DNA of 64,000 nucleotides from Odobenus rosmarus divergens (taxonomy: Eukaryota > Chordata > Mammalia > Carnivora > Odobenidae), in contig NW_004450267.1 of NCBI RefSeq assembly GCF_000321225.1, positions 5,814,344-5,878,343 of the forward strand. Direction: 5' to 3'. The notes beneath the pieces were generated by a model. It was not told the origin of the DNA, searched no databases, and was given only the letters and a program-made list of their open reading frames with translations. Positions 1 to 12,676 of the stretch are shown here, piece after piece. The first letter of the stretch is position 1. Each line of letters opens with the position of its first letter. The translations under genes were made by a program, and so were the position numbers.

Positions 1-505
1 GTGCACCCCAATGTTTATAGCAGCAATATCCACAATAGCCAACTATGGAAAGAGCCTAGAAGTCCATCAACAGATGAATGGATAAAGAAGATGTGGTATA
101 CAATGGAATATTATGCAGCCATCAAAAACATGAAATCTTGCCATTTGCAACAACGTGGATGGAACTAGAGGATATTATGCTAAGCGAAACAAGTCAATCA
201 GAGGACAATTATCATATGATCTCACTGATATGAGGAATTTGAGAAACAAGACAGAGGATCATAGGGGAAGGGAGGGAAAAATGAAACAAGATGAAACCAG
301 AGAGAAAGACAAACCATAAGAGACTCTTAATCTCAGGAAACAAACAGGGTTGCTGGAGTGGAAGGGGGTGGGAGGGATAAGGTAACTGCGTGATAGACAC
401 TGGGGAGGGTATGTGCTATGGTGAGCACTGTGAATTGTGTAAGACTGATGAATCACAGACCTGTACCCCTGAAACAAATAATACATTATATGTTAATAAA
501 AAAAA
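1..505 (+). mobile_element. L1 3' end, sense
   Basis: Carries the end of L1 ORF2 (frame reading MNGWIKK..MWYTMEYYAAIKN) followed by a carnivore L1 3' UTR ending in a TTATATGTTAATAAAAAA-like tail. The 5' part lies beyond the window edge. Confidence 0.85.
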
Positions 506-1265
506 CAAATATACAATACAGTATTGTTAAATATAGTCACCTGTGCTGTACATTACATCCCCAATATTTATTCATCTTATTACTGGAAGTTTGTACCTTT
601 GGACCACCTTCATCCATTTCCCTCCTTCCCCACACCCCCACCTCTAGCAACCACCAATGAATCTGTTCTCTGTTTCCATGAGTTTGACTTTTTTAGACTC
701 CACATATAAGTGAGAGCATACAGTATTTGTCTTTCTCTGACTGACTTATTTCACTTAACATAATGCCCTCAAGGTCTATCCATGTTGTCACAAATGGCAG
801 GATTCCCTTTTTAGGGCTGAATAATATTCGTGCGTGCGTGTGTGTGTGTGTGTGTGTATCACATTTTCTTTATCCATTCATCTATCAATGGATACTAAGG
901 TTATTTCTATGCCTTGGTTATTATAAATAATGCTGCAGTGAACACCGGGGTACAGATATTTCTTCAGCATCCTGTTTTTGTTTCCTTTCGATATATACCC
1001 AGAAGTAAAATTGCTGGAGCATATATATTTCTATTTTTAATTTTTGAGGAATCTCCATACTGTTTTCTACAATGGCTGCACCACTGTATTCCCAACAAAA
1101 GTGCACAAGCGTTCCCTTTTCTCTACATTCTCACCAACACTTGTTATCGCTCTTCTTTTTGATGACAGCCCTTCCAACAGGTGTGAGGTGATAACTCATT
1201 GCAGTTTTGATTTGTATTTCCCTGATGATTAATGATGCTGAGCACCTCTCCATGTACTTTTTGGC
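506..1265 (-). mobile_element. L1 3' fragment, antisense
   Basis: Reverse complement of L1 ORF2 end and 3' UTR (antisense of the TGAATGGATAAAG and AATACTGC regions). It lies tail-to-tail with the preceding sense L1. A (GT)n tract at 829-858 lies inside it. Confidence 0.8.
829..858. repeat. (GT)n microsatellite
   Basis: About 15 GT units with two GC-containing variants, inside the antisense L1 fragment. Confidence 0.85.
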
Positions 1266-1564
1266 CACTGCCCTATTCTATTTCCATACCAGTCCTTAGA
1301 GATATCTCAAGATAATTAAGATGCACACAGGACTTAGATGGCCATTAAAATGCCATTTATTGTTATATTGTGAGAAACTGCCATCACAGAGGCCAATTGA
1401 CCACCAACTTTTGCTTCAATGATTCTCCATCTCCTATGCTTCCTTAGGGTTAATCTGACCTATTCAGACTGGCACAGTTTTCACATTCCAACAGGTTACA
1501 ATCAAATCTTGCAGGCCTGAGAGCAGTTTGCTTACTAAAGTAACTTTGCATATCTATGTTCTGA

Positions 1565-2203
1565 TTTATTCTTTAAAAATTTTTTTTTATTTAAACTCAA
1601 TTTAATTAACATATACTGTATTCTTAGTTTCAGGGCAGAATTCACTGATTCATCAGTTGCCTATAACACCCAGTGCTCATTACATCACCCAATTACCCGA
1701 TTCCCCAACCCCCTCCCCTCCAGCCACCCTCGGTTTGTTTCCTAGAGTTCAGCATCTCTTTTTTTTTTTTTTTTTTTTAAGATTTATTTATTTATTTATT
1801 TGAGAGAGAGAGAGAGAATGAGAGATAGAAAGCACGAGAGGGAAGAGGGTCAGAGGGAGAAGCAGACTCCCCGCCGAGCAGGAAGCCCGATGTGGGACTC
1901 GATCCCGGGACTCCAGGATCATGACCCGAGCCGAAGGCAGTTGCCCAACCAACTGAGCCACCCAGGCGCCCGAGTTCAGCATCTCTTATGGTTTGCCTCC
2001 CTCTCTGTTCTCATCTTATTTTATTTTTCCTTCCCTTCCCCTAGGATCCTCTGTTTTGTTTCTTAAATTCCACATATGAGTGAAATCATAAGGTATTTGT
2101 CTTTCTCTGACTTATTTTGCTTAGCATAATACCCTCTAGTTCTATCCATGTCATTGCAAATGGCAAGATTTCATTCTTTTTGATGGCTGAGCAATATTTC
2201 TGA
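1565..2203 (-). mobile_element. L1 3' end, antisense, split by a SINE
   Basis: Antisense carnivore L1 3' UTR (TTAACATATACTGTATT, CCTAGAGTTCAGCATCTC, CCACATATGAGTGAAATC). A SINE at 1761-1971 interrupts it. The same L1 segment recurs at 19.6 kb and 58.2 kb. Confidence 0.8.
1761..1971 (-). mobile_element. CAN-SINE
   Basis: Antisense SINEC: T-tract, AAATAAA complement, then GAGCCACCCAGGCGCCC. Perfect target duplication GAGTTCAGCATCTCTT at 1745-1760 and 1972-1987. Inserted into the L1 above. Confidence 0.93.
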
Positions 2204-3197
2204 TTTATTCTTGATCTTACAAGCTTAACTGTCAAAGAACATCATGATAAATTCTGAAAGCAGACACCAAGTGCCCCATCATCCTACTAGGCTGTGATTC
2301 CAAAATTATATAAAGAGTACTGAAATCCTAGAAACCTTAGCATTCAGATCTACTACCAACTTCTAGACAAAGTTAAGGAACTTTCCTTCCCCACACTATA
2401 ATGTCCCTAAGATACCAAAGCTACAAAAGAATGTGGCTCTTACTCTAAGATATACCAAATCATTTATATTTGGTATATGCTTAAAGAAAAGTAAGCTTTA
2501 AAAATTTTTGATTTACATAGCTAGTCTATTTACCGTCTTTACCTTTTGAGGATCCTTTACCCTAATGATACAGTTACCACTTTCAGAGAGTTGAAATGCT
2601 AAATTCAATTGAAGCCCATACACAGTGGTTGAATTAATCTATTCATACCTGAATCTTAGATGCAAGTAAACAGATCACCATGAGAAATCAAATATGCCCC
2701 TGCGTTCTTGACCACATTTTCAGCAAGTAAGGTCATTCTTTCTTGGGTTAAACCTGTTTGGTAATAATTATTTGAGTAGTATCACCTTGGATTCATATGT
2801 AACCTTTATCTGGGCAAAGGTAAGGTCTTTGAAGTATATTAGGTTCAAAGTAGACCTTTGCAGATCCACTTCTGCAAGTTCACTGAGTGCTTTCCCTTAA
2901 TCACCATAAATATTCTTGCTATTCAAGTCTTTCTAAGCATCTCACCCTGTGCCAAAGAAGAACCAGGCTTAACTGGCAAGGAACAGCATAATCCATCACT
3001 AGCTGAATCACTTTCATCAACAACCTCAAAATAAAGTCCTATGTATTTTCCTTTGGGAGGATTTTGACTTCATTCCTCCTTTAAAGAGAAACAGAAATTG
3101 CTTAAGCAACTCAAATAAGGTTATTCAAGGAAAAAGTTTTCCTAAATGCCAGCTCAGTCTTAAGCTTGCCAAGTCACAATCAGAAGTAACACTCAAG

Positions 3198-5684
3198 GGG
3201 CCAGCATTACCCTGATACTAAAACCAGATACACTACAAAAAAAAGACAGAACTACAGGCCAATATCTCTGATGAACATGGATACAAAAATCCTTAACAAA
3301 ATATTAGCAGACCAAGAGCAACGATATATTACAATAATCATTCACTATGATCAAGTGGGATTTATTTCTGGGATACAAGGGTGGTTCAATATTCACAAAT
3401 CAATCAGTGTGATACACCACATCAAGAGAAAGAATTAAAAAACTACATGATCATTTCAATAGATGCAGAAAAAGCATTTGACAAAGTACAACACCCATTC
3501 ATTATAAAAACCCTCAACAAAGTAGGTTTAGAGGAAACATACCTCAACATAATAGAGGTCATATATGAAAAACCCACAATGAACATCATACTTAGTGTAG
3601 AGCTTTTCCCCTAAGATCAGGAACAAGACAAGGAGGTCCACTCTCACTGCTTCTTTTCATAGTACTGCAAGTCCCTGGCCACAGCAATCAGACAACAAAA
3701 AGAAATAAAAGGCATCCAAATTGGTTCCTTATTTGCAGATGACATGATGCTATTTATGGAAAACCCTTAAAGATTCCACCAAAATACTATTAGAAGTGAT
3801 AAATGAATTCAGTAAGATCACAGGATACAAAATCAATATACAGAAATTCATTGCTTTCTATACACTAATAATGAAGTAGTAGGAAGAGAAATTAAGAAAA
3901 CAATCCTATTTATAATTATAAAAAAATAATAAAATACCTAGGAATAAACTTAACCAAGTAGGTGAAAGACATGTATTCTGAACACTATAAAACACTGATG
4001 AAAGAAATTGAAGACAATACAAACAAATGGAAAGATATTCCATGCTCATGGATTGGAAGAACAACTACTGTTAAAATGTCCATACTACCCAGAGCATCTA
4101 CAAATTTAATGCAATTCCTAACAAAGTATAAACAGCATTCTTCACAAAACTAAAACAAATAATCCTAAAAATTGCATGGAAACATAAAAAACCCCAAATA
4201 GCCAAAGCAATCTTGAAAAAGAAGAAGAAAACTGGAAGTACCACAATCCCAGATTTCAAGATATACTACAAAGCTGTAGTAATCAAAACAATATGGTACA
4301 GGCACAAAAACAGACACACACATCAATAGAACAGAAATGGAGAGCCCAGAAATAAACCCATGATTATATGATCAATTAATCTTTGACAAAGGCGGCAAGA
4401 AGATGTAATTGGAAAAAGTCTCTTCAAACAATGGTGTTGTGAAAACTGGACAGCTACATGAAAAAGAATGAAACTAAACCATCTACATATACACAAAATA
4501 AACTCAAAATGGATTAAGGACCTAAATGTCAGACCTGAAACCATAAAAATCCTAGAAGAGAGCAGAGGCAGTAATTCTCTGACATCAGCTGTAGCAATAT
4601 TTTTTCTAAATATGTATCCTGAGGCAAGGGAAACAAAAGCAAAAATAAACTATTGGGACTACATCAAAATAAAAAGCTTCTGCACAGTAAAAGAAACCAT
4701 CAACAGAACTAAAAGACAATCTATAGAATGGGGGACAATATTCACAAATGACATATCTGATAAAGGGTTAGTATCCAAAATATATAAAGAAGTTACAAAA
4801 TTCAACATCAAAAAAATAAATGATCCAATTAAAAAATGGGCACAAGACATGAATATTTCTCCAAAGAAGACATACAGACGGCCAACAGACACATGAAAAG
4901 ATGCTCAACATGACTCATCATGAGGGAAATGCAAATCAAAACCCCAATGAGATATTATTCTACACCTGCCAGAATGGCTAAAATCAAAAATACAAGAAAC
5001 AACAAGTGATGGTGAAGGTGTGGAAGAAAAAGGAACCCTCTTGCACTGTTGGTAGGAATGAAAAGTAGTGCAGCCACTGTGGAAAACAGTATGGAGATTC
5101 CTCAAAAGATTGAAAATAGAATTACCATATGATCCAGTAATTCCACTACCCATATTCTTTGGGTAATATGAAAACACTAATTTGAAAAGATATATGCAAC
5201 CCTATGTTTATTGCAGCATTATCTACAATAGCCAAATTATGGAAGCAGCCCAAGTGTCCATTGATAGATGAATGGGTAAAGAATGGTTATATACACACAC
5301 AATGCACTATTACTTAGCCATACAAAAAATAAAATCTTGCCATTTGTGATAACATGGATGGATCTAGAGAGTATAACACTAAGTGAAATAAGTCAGGCAG
5401 AAAAAGACAAATACCATATGATTTCACTCGTATGTGGAATCTGAGAAACAAAACAAACAACAACAAAAAGAGACAAATCAAAAAAAACAGACTCTTAACT
5501 GAGAACAAACTGATGGTTACCAGAGGGGAGGTGAGTGGAGGGAATGGGTGAAATAGGTGAAGGGGATTAAGAATGCACTTATCATGATGAGCACCGAGTA
5601 ACATATAGAATTGTTCAATCCTATATTGTATTCCTGAAACTAATCCAACACTGTATGTTAACTACACTGGAATTAAAAAAAAAA
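3198..5684 (+). mobile_element. L1, 5'-truncated, degenerate ORF2 and 3' UTR
   Basis: Sense L1 that begins inside the reverse-transcriptase domain, with the catalytic FADD box at 3732-3743. It runs through several stops and frameshifts to the C-terminal part (4468-4896 is the longest intact piece), the 3' UTR and an A11 tail. Diverged target duplications AGTAACACTCAAG (3185-3197) and AGTGATACTCAAG (5685-5697) bound it, so it is a single old insertion. It cannot encode an active transposase. Confidence 0.88.
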
Positions 5685-5721
5685 AGTGATACTCAAGATG
5701 AAAACAGAAAAGTTAAAAGCA

Positions 5722-5935
5722 AACGTTATTTATGTATTTTTTATTTCAGAAAGAAAGAGAGCGCATGCATATGCAAGGGGAGGGGAGGTACAGAGGGAGA
5801 GGGAGAGAGAATCCTAAGCAGGCTCTACACCCAGCGTAGAGCTGGTGTGGGGCTGGATGTCATGACCCTGAGATCATGACCTGAGTCAAAATCAAGAGTT
5901 GGACGCTTAACCAACCGAGCCACCCAGGTGCCACA
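5722..5935 (-). mobile_element. CAN-SINE, older copy
   Basis: Antisense SINEC with a diverged middle; the head complement CCGAGCCACCCAGGTGCC ends it near 5932. Confidence 0.8.
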
Positions 5936-5939
5936 CAAA

Positions 5940-6075
5940 TACTATTTTTTCTATGCCCCAGGTGATATATGGAAGCGTCAAATCACTATATTGTACACCT
6001 GAAACTAATATTACACTATGTAACCAACTGGAATTTAAATAAAAACATAAAAAATAAATAAAATAAAATAAAAGG
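5940..6075 (+). mobile_element. L1 3' UTR end, sense
   Basis: TATTGTACACCTGAAACTAA and CTGGAATTTAAATAAAA are typical of the L1 terminus; it ends in an A-rich (TAAAA)n tail. Confidence 0.7.
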
Positions 6076-6584
6076 TGCTATGCCATATAACTAACACATA
6101 ATCACTAAAAATAAGTGAAATATATGACAAATAATAAATACATAATAAGCAATTATAAAGTGAGAGTCAATCCAAGAAACACATATTAGCATATCTTGGA
6201 TCGCCAGTGCCCTTTTTAGGAAGGACAAGGCAATAGCTTCAACTCATTGGCATACCCCCTCCACAGTGTGCCATTTATCTGCAATGAACTGTGGTATCTA
6301 CCTGAAATCAAGACTGAAGGTCAGGTTGTCCCAAGTCAGATTATGATTTGATCCTTGAAATGTGAAGGTATGTGATATCTAAATGATGGAATATCATGAA
6401 ACCATTAGAATCTTTGATTAGGAAAAGTTTCCAAAGTTAATGATATATTAAAGTACAAAAGGCAGAATATAAAATTGTATTTATGATCTCAACATAAAAA
6501 TACTGAGAGAAATGGAGATATGTAATAATGGTTACCTCTGGTTCTGTGAGGGAAATATAGAGGAGAGAAACTATTTAGCCCTTC

Positions 6585-6800
6585 CTTTTTTAAAGTTTTT
6601 TTTTTTATTTTTAAAGATTTTATTTATTTATTTGTCAGAGAGAGAGAGGGCACACACAAGCAGGAAGAGTAGCAGGCAAAGGGAGAAGCAGGCTCCCCGC
6701 CAAGCAGGGAGCCTGATACAGGACTCAATCCCAGGACACTGGGATCATGACCTGAGCTGAAGGCAGATGCTCAACCAACTGAGCCACCCAGGCATCCCTG
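6585..6800 (-). mobile_element. CAN-SINE
   Basis: Antisense SINEC with target duplication TTTAGCCCTTC at 6574-6584 and 6801-6811. Confidence 0.92.
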
Positions 6801-7911
6801 TTTAGCCCTTCATAAACAGTTCTAGCAATCAATGAAAGATCAAGAATCTGAACAAAGTTAGCAAACAAGAGGCTGGAAAGTACCATCAAGGATTTTTTAA
6901 ATCCCAAAGTGTCAAGGGCATCTTATGCTGAAAGATTGTGGTCAGGCAAACACCTGGGACTTTTAATACCAAAAAGCACTCCCTGAAAAGAAGTGATAGG
7001 TTCCTTCTTTAAAGTGGAGGAAAACATAGTTAAGTGAAATAATTATTGGTAACATTTAAGTAACAAGAGACTACCACATTTAATTTGTTTAATTTTCTTA
7101 TCTGGCTCTATATTTTCTGGTTTTAATTATATAGTATTTAACTAATAAAGTATGCAGTTAAATATTTATGATGTTTTTAAGTAAATAATGCTTATAGAAA
7201 AAACATGCTTGACTTTACTATAGTCTCTCAGCTCTGGGGCACCTAGGAGAACCTAACCATTGGCTAGTCCCATCTCTTTAATGGCTGACAGCAGAATCTT
7301 AATGTCTGGGTGGGGGAATAAGTAGTACTCCTAGGCATGCCTGTAACTTCAAATCTATTCAACAAATGCCTCACCAATCACACTACATTTGAATGATATC
7401 AAATTTACTGAATTTCAACAATGAGCAGATTTACCAAAAGGAAAATCCCTTATGTCAGAAACCTAACCACTGATGTTGTACAAACTCCTCGGTATGGAGT
7501 TCAAAAAGTCTCCATCGTGTATCCCCAATCTAAATACCAACTTTCCCACTCTGTACTCCTCAATCTGAAAATAGTCTCTCTCCCTACCACACTCTATTAT
7601 AAACATGACAACCTCATACCTACTTCCATGGTTTTATTTATGCAGACATTTCCACTTAGAACGCTTCTTGTTTCATTCAGGGATTCAGGTTCAGCTCTAG
7701 TTCAACCTTCTCCTAAGATATTCTAAATAATCTGACCAGCTATAACTCCTGTTAGAAACCCCATAATATATGCTGTCAATATACCATTCCTCCTGATGAT
7801 CCTTTAAAAAAATTGCTATTTATTATTATATTTTATGTGGTTTGTTTCCTTAAGGACAGAGACCGTGTCTTTTCTATTTCTTATGTGTTGTGATAAGAAG
7901 GAGAGAGAAAA

Positions 7912-8050
7912 TGTCATGCAGCAGAAAGAGAACAAGGTTCATAATCAGGCCAACCTGAATTTGAATCCTAGCTTTCCACAAACTAGCTATGCATCCTTGG
8001 GTAAGCCATTTAAATTCTTTAAGCTTCAGTTATCTCAGTGTAATTGATAA
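7912..8050 (+). repeat. MIR fragment
   Basis: The core TTGAATCCTAGCTTTCCAC..ACTAGCTATG and TGGGTAAGCCATTTAA matches the sense MIR core region. Ancient and diverged. Confidence 0.6.
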
Positions 8051-8296
8051 CCTATAGAAAGCACCATCAAAGGGTAGATAATATTCCTTCTCTTTTCTCT
8101 GTCCTTTTCCCTCTTTGAATTTCCATTGCACAAATATAACTCCAACTACATCAGAAGGGGTACCTGAATAAAGCCTTCTTACCCATTCCACCTCAGAGAA
8201 AAATCTGCCAAAAACTATCTAGGATTGGACAGTCTGCAACACAAATTAAGACTTGTCACTGTGCTCTGCATCTAAAGAATATCTCAACTGATTTTA

Positions 8297-8492
8297 TTTT
8301 TTTTAAGATTTTATTTATTTATTTGACAGAGAGAGAGATAGCAAGAGCAGGAACACAAGCAGGGGGAGTGGGAGAGGGAGAAACAGGCTTCCCGCCGAGC
8401 AGGGAGCCTGATGCGGGGCTCGATCCCAGGACCCCGGGATTATGACCTGAGCTGAAGGCAGACGCTGAACGACTGAGCCACCCAGGCACCCC
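8297..8492 (-). mobile_element. CAN-SINE
   Basis: Antisense SINEC with target duplication ATCTCAACTGATTTTA at 8281-8296 and 8493-8508. Confidence 0.93.
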
Positions 8493-9062
8493 ATCTCAAC
8501 TGATTTTAAACCAGGGTCAAATTGCCTCTTAGTAAGCACAGATTCCAAGGCCTGATCATGCTCAGGGTACTCTTGCTTAAGCAGGAATGCTAGGAAGACT
8601 TCCTTAGATTTGGAGATACCTTGTATATAACAGAGACTCAAAATCTGCTTACTTAATGGAATGGTAGAAACAGAAGGTTTTATTGCAAAACAATAAGGTT
8701 AATTTCCTGAGTCATAGAAGAAAGCCAATCTCATTACCTGACAGTCACACCTTATGTTGTCTGGGTAGCAGAATGCTTTACAAGCAAGGTAAAGAAGGCA
8801 CACACCATCCCTTCAAGAGCAAAGGCACAGGAGGAAAGACAGTGCTTCAGTTGCCTCCAGTTTTAGGGATACTACTTTAAAGTAAAAGCTAATCATCATT
8901 ACAACTAAAACTAGATTATCTTAAATATTGCTGAGGCAAAGAAAAAGCAAAAGAACATTATAAAAAATCATTTTTAAAAGATGACAGAATTAAGATAAAA
9001 CAGATATGAAATAAAAATAAAAGTCAATGAAATAAACTCAACTATTTAAAACAAAACAGCCA

Positions 9063-9262
9063 GGGTGCCTGGGTGGCTCAGTTGGTTAAGCAACTGCCTT
9101 CAGCTCAGGTCATGATCCCAGAGTCCTGGGATCGAGTCCCACATCGGGCTCCCGGCTCATCAGGGAGCCTGCCTCTCCCTCTGATCCTCTCCCCTCTCAT
9201 GCTGTTTCTCTCTCTCTCTCAAATAAATAAATAAAATCTTTAAAAAATAATAAATAACAAAA
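9063..9262 (+). mobile_element. CAN-SINE, subfamily with CTGATCCTCTCCCCTCTCATG
   Basis: Sense SINEC from GGGTGCCTGGGTGGCTCAG to an A-rich tail; ACAGCCA flanks it on both sides. Confidence 0.9.
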
Positions 9263-9354
9263 TAAAACAGCCAATCAAGCAAAAAGTAAGCAGAAATTAT
9301 GGTATTACATCAAAGTTGCATTCAAGGCAAGAATCATTTAAAAAGACAAAGAAG

Positions 9355-9542
9355 GGTGCCTGGGTGGCTCAGTTGGTTAAGCGACTGCCTTCGGCTCAGG
9401 TCATGATCCTGGAGTCCTGGGATCGAGTCCCACATCGGGCTCCCTGCTCAGCGGGGAGTCTGCTTCTCCCTCTGACCCTCTTCCCTCTCATGCTATCTCT
9501 CATTCTCTCTCTCTCAAATAAATAAATAAAATCTTAAAAAAA
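9355..9542 (+). mobile_element. CAN-SINE
   Basis: Sense SINEC with target duplication AAAAGACAAAGAAG at 9341-9354 and 9543-9556. It is the same subfamily as the copy 300 bp upstream, though each copy has its own flanks. Confidence 0.93.
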
Positions 9543-9626
9543 AAAAGACAAAGAAGCCATAATGAAGATGTAGCTCTCACTAATTTTATGTATCTAATAA
9601 CATGGCCTCAAAATATATAAAACAAG

Positions 9627-9828
9627 GCCTGGGTGGCTCAGTCCGTAAAGTGGCCAACTCTTGATTTCGACTCAGGTCATGATCTCAGGGTCATGAGATC
9701 CAGCCCCAAGTTGGGTTCTACGCTCAGCATGGAGTAGGCTTGAGATTCTCTCTCTCTCTCTCCCACTCTGCCCCTCCCCATCCTGTGCACTCACACACTC
9801 TCTCTCTCTAAAATAAATAAATCTTAGA
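9627..9828 (+). mobile_element. CAN-SINE, old subfamily
   Basis: Sense SINEC with the older middle CTCTTGATTTCGACTCAGG and a TTGGGTTCTACGCTCAG segment. Followed by an AT dinucleotide tract. Confidence 0.85.
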
Positions 9829-9906
9829 TATATATATTATATATATGTATATTTACATAATATATACGTTATTTACATAATATATGTGCTATATATGTAT
9901 ATATAT
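9822..9906. repeat. AT-rich simple repeat
   Basis: Imperfect (TA)n/(ATGT)n tract grown from the tail of the preceding SINE. Confidence 0.75.
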
Positions 9907-9962
9907 GTAAAACAAAACATACACATGAAACAAAAACTGCAGAAAATATAAAAAGAAAGTTG

Positions 9963-10072
9963 AGGGGCACCTGGTTGGCTCAGCCGGTGGAGCATGAGAT
10001 TCTTGATCTCAGGGTTGTGGGTTCAAGTCCCACCTTGGATGTAGAGATTACTTAAAAATAAAATCTTAAAAA
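9963..10072 (+). repeat. Short tRNA-derived SINE
   Basis: About 110 bp with tRNA-like A box (TGGCTCAGCCGGTGGAGCAT) and B box (GGTTCAAGTCCC), then GATTACTT and an A-rich tail, without the CT-rich middle of SINEC. Pol III type promoter, old copy. Confidence 0.8.
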
Positions 10073-10829
10073 AATGAAAATAGAAAATAAAAAACAAAGG
10101 TAATGGGAGATTAATTTTCAGATTATGAAAACCAAAAGTAAAAGAATGACTAGAAGAGCTGAATAATATTATATATAATAAGGTTGTTCTTTAAATCTAG
10201 AAAGCTACATCCTGAAGAACACTTTTTTTTAAGCATAGGACATTCACAAAAAATAGCCTTGTACTAAGGTACACACAATAAAAAAAAGTCAATCAATCCT
10301 CTTAATCAGAAGAAATACAAGCATATTCTCTGGCCAGAAAGCAATAAAACAGTGAGCAAATAATAAAAGTAGAACAAATAGGAAAAAAAAACTTGAAAAA
10401 TTTAGAACTCTCAAAGGACTCTTGAGGAGGCAAAAATAAAGTCATGGTATTGAAGGGGGTGGAGAGGGAATGATGTTATGGCTCTTAATGCTTTCTTCGC
10501 AAAAGCATCCAAGTGAGAAAGCTCATAAGGAGACTGTCTTAGAATCTTTTAGAAATTACGGGATTCTGCTATTTTCTAGTAAAAAAAAAAATCAATCATC
10601 TCTTTGCTCCTACTATCTAGCAAGATTTCTGTGAATTTCATGGCCCCATAAATTTTGAGGAAGTTTGTCAAGTCCCTATTTAGTTACTAATAATTTATGA
10701 TTTCCTTTAATAATCTTCTCTCCTCTCAATCAAGCATGGGTTAAACTTCAAGTGAGCCTGATGCAAAGGAACTAAAAACATGTAAGCATGACCTAGCTGT
10801 TTCCGAAAAACTCAGAATTAAATCTATAA

Positions 10830-11039
10830 CAGCATTGTTCAATTGAACTTTCTATGATGCTGGAAATGTTCTGTATGTGTGCTGTCCATTATGGCAGCCA
10901 CTAGCCCCAGTAGCCATTAAGCACTTGAAATCTGGTTAGTGTGACTAAAGAACTGAAATTTTAAATTTTATCTAATTTTAATTAATTTAAACTTAAATCG
11001 CCACATGTGGCTAGTAGCTATTATGTTGGACAGAGCTGG
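10830..11039. mobile_element. hAT-type non-autonomous DNA transposon
   Basis: Starts CAGCATTGTTCAATTGAAC and ends TGGACAGAGCTG, approximate terminal inverted repeats. The internal CCACTAGCCCCAGTAGCC and CCACATGTGGCTAGTAGC are known from Charlie-group MER elements. Confidence 0.7.
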
Positions 11040-11152
11040 TCTATAACCACTCAGGTAGGTTGGTAAAATTTAGGGGGGGAAAGATTACAAAACACACACA
11101 AAAAGACTTCATTTAATAAAAGAAGTGATAAAGCAGCTATAAAAAACAGAAC

Positions 11153-11385
11153 AGGGGTGCCAAAGTGGTGCAGTCAGTTAACCAGCCTACTCCTGGTTTT
11201 GGCTCAGGTCATGATTTCAGGGTCCTGGGATCAAGTCCCATGTCAGGCTCCACACTTAGCTCAGTGTCTGCTTCAGGATTCTCTTTCTCCCTTTGCCCCT
11301 CCCCCAGCCTGCTTGTGCTCTCTCTCTCTCTCTCTCTCTGTAAAATAAATGGATAAATCTTTAAAAAAATAAAAAAAAAAAAAGG
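11153..11385 (+). mobile_element. CAN-SINE, diverged
   Basis: Sense SINEC with a changed head (GGGGTGCCAAAGTGGTGCAG) and a (CT)n tract before the AAATAAA tail. Confidence 0.85.
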
Positions 11386-12633
11386 AGAACAGCTGTAGGG
11401 AGGATAGATACTGGGAAAAGCTTCAGCTTAGGGTCCCTGCTGTCTGCTGATAGGCCTCTCTTTCCTGGGTTCTGACGATAGCATGCCCCCCCCACAAAGC
11501 TTCAAGAGTATGTCGCAGGGTAGGGGGGCAATGGGCAATGAGGGTAGGTGTACTAATAACTGGACTAGCAGCATGGATGGCTCAAAAATTATTTGATCCT
11601 CCTGCTTTACTACTAGTTCTATATAAACTGTCAACCCCTACCTTGGTCAAAGAAAAAAGAGAAAGAAAGGGAAGAAAATAGAAAATGAAGATAAATGTAA
11701 AAAAATGAAAATGAATAGGGAGAGAGGGAAAAAAGAGGCCCTTCCAAAGGCAACGGTACCACTGGCCCCTGCCCAACTATAAGAGGCATGACCAAACTGT
11801 TAAGGTTTCCATTCCTTGAATAAATACTCATTGAATGTCGATTATGTTAGGCACTGGGCTTAGGGTGGGTAAAGAGGAAGAGTCCCCATCTCTCAAGGTA
11901 TTCAGAACGAAATGGGGGAAATGGGCACTTCCATAACTATGCTATGCAGAGAGAAGCGTTACAAAGAAATATGGCAAAGGGCAGGTCAGGGACGCCTTCT
12001 AAAGGAGCATTATTTAAAAGACGACTAATAGCCTTCCAGGCAAAGGAGGAGGGACTGCAGGGAATGTGGAGAAGCGAGAGTGGTGAGGAAGAACACATAA
12101 GAGGGAGTGAATGCCACGGTTTTGTAACCGGGAACTTCGTAGGGATTAAAGTGCAGACTAAATGTCAAGGACGAGTTTTACCTATTTTCTATTTTTCTAT
12201 AAGAAAATACTAAACATCTCTACACAAAATACTATAGTAACTTTGCTTCCAAAAAATTAAGGTGGTGGCTATGTGGAGGCTGTTTGGAATGAGGGCCAAA
12301 GTTCAGACTGGAAGGTCAGTTAGGAGGCTACTGAGATAGTCCACAACAAGAGATAAGGGTCCTCAATGAATTTATTGTTTATATGTGCCCAGAATTCATG
12401 TCCCTTTCTTTTGGGAACAGAACTCTCCTTTTCCACAGGGGAATCACCCCTCTGCCAATTACTCTGGTCCATGAAGTTCCAAGAAAGTATACCCTTGCCT
12501 CAAGATCCAGGGTTGGGCACGTAATTCAGGCCTGACAGAGCAGCATATCCCATACCCTCACTATAAGAAGGGGAACATAACTCAGGTCAATCCAAAAATA
12601 GCCAGCCTCCGATTTTTTGCTTTTGTTATACCT

Positions 12634-12676
12634 GTTAGGATTGCTTTGTTTTGTTTTGTTTTGGTTAGGATTGCTT
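12634..12676. repeat. 13-bp direct repeat flanking a (TTTTG)n tract
   Basis: GTTAGGATTGCTT at 12634-12646 and 12664-12676, with a 17-bp (TTTTG)-type tract between. Confidence 0.93.

Noticed and set aside
4468..4896. 142-codon open frame
   Set aside because: It is part of degenerate L1 ORF2 in the 3198-5684 element, not a host gene; annotated as mobile element.
7421..7726. 101-codon plus-strand open frame in RUBCN intron 1
   Set aside because: Hydrophilic translation with no known family, no CpG promoter, and within the length expected by chance in 64 kb.
9163..9240. Regularly repeated CT-rich blocks resembling an array
   Set aside because: They are the CT-rich parts of dispersed SINEs with no spacer regularity; no CRISPR array exists here.
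9963..10072. Possible tRNA-Lys gene from A and B boxes
   Set aside because: The sequence cannot form a normal acceptor stem and continues into a SINE tail; the same unit recurs at least eight more times.
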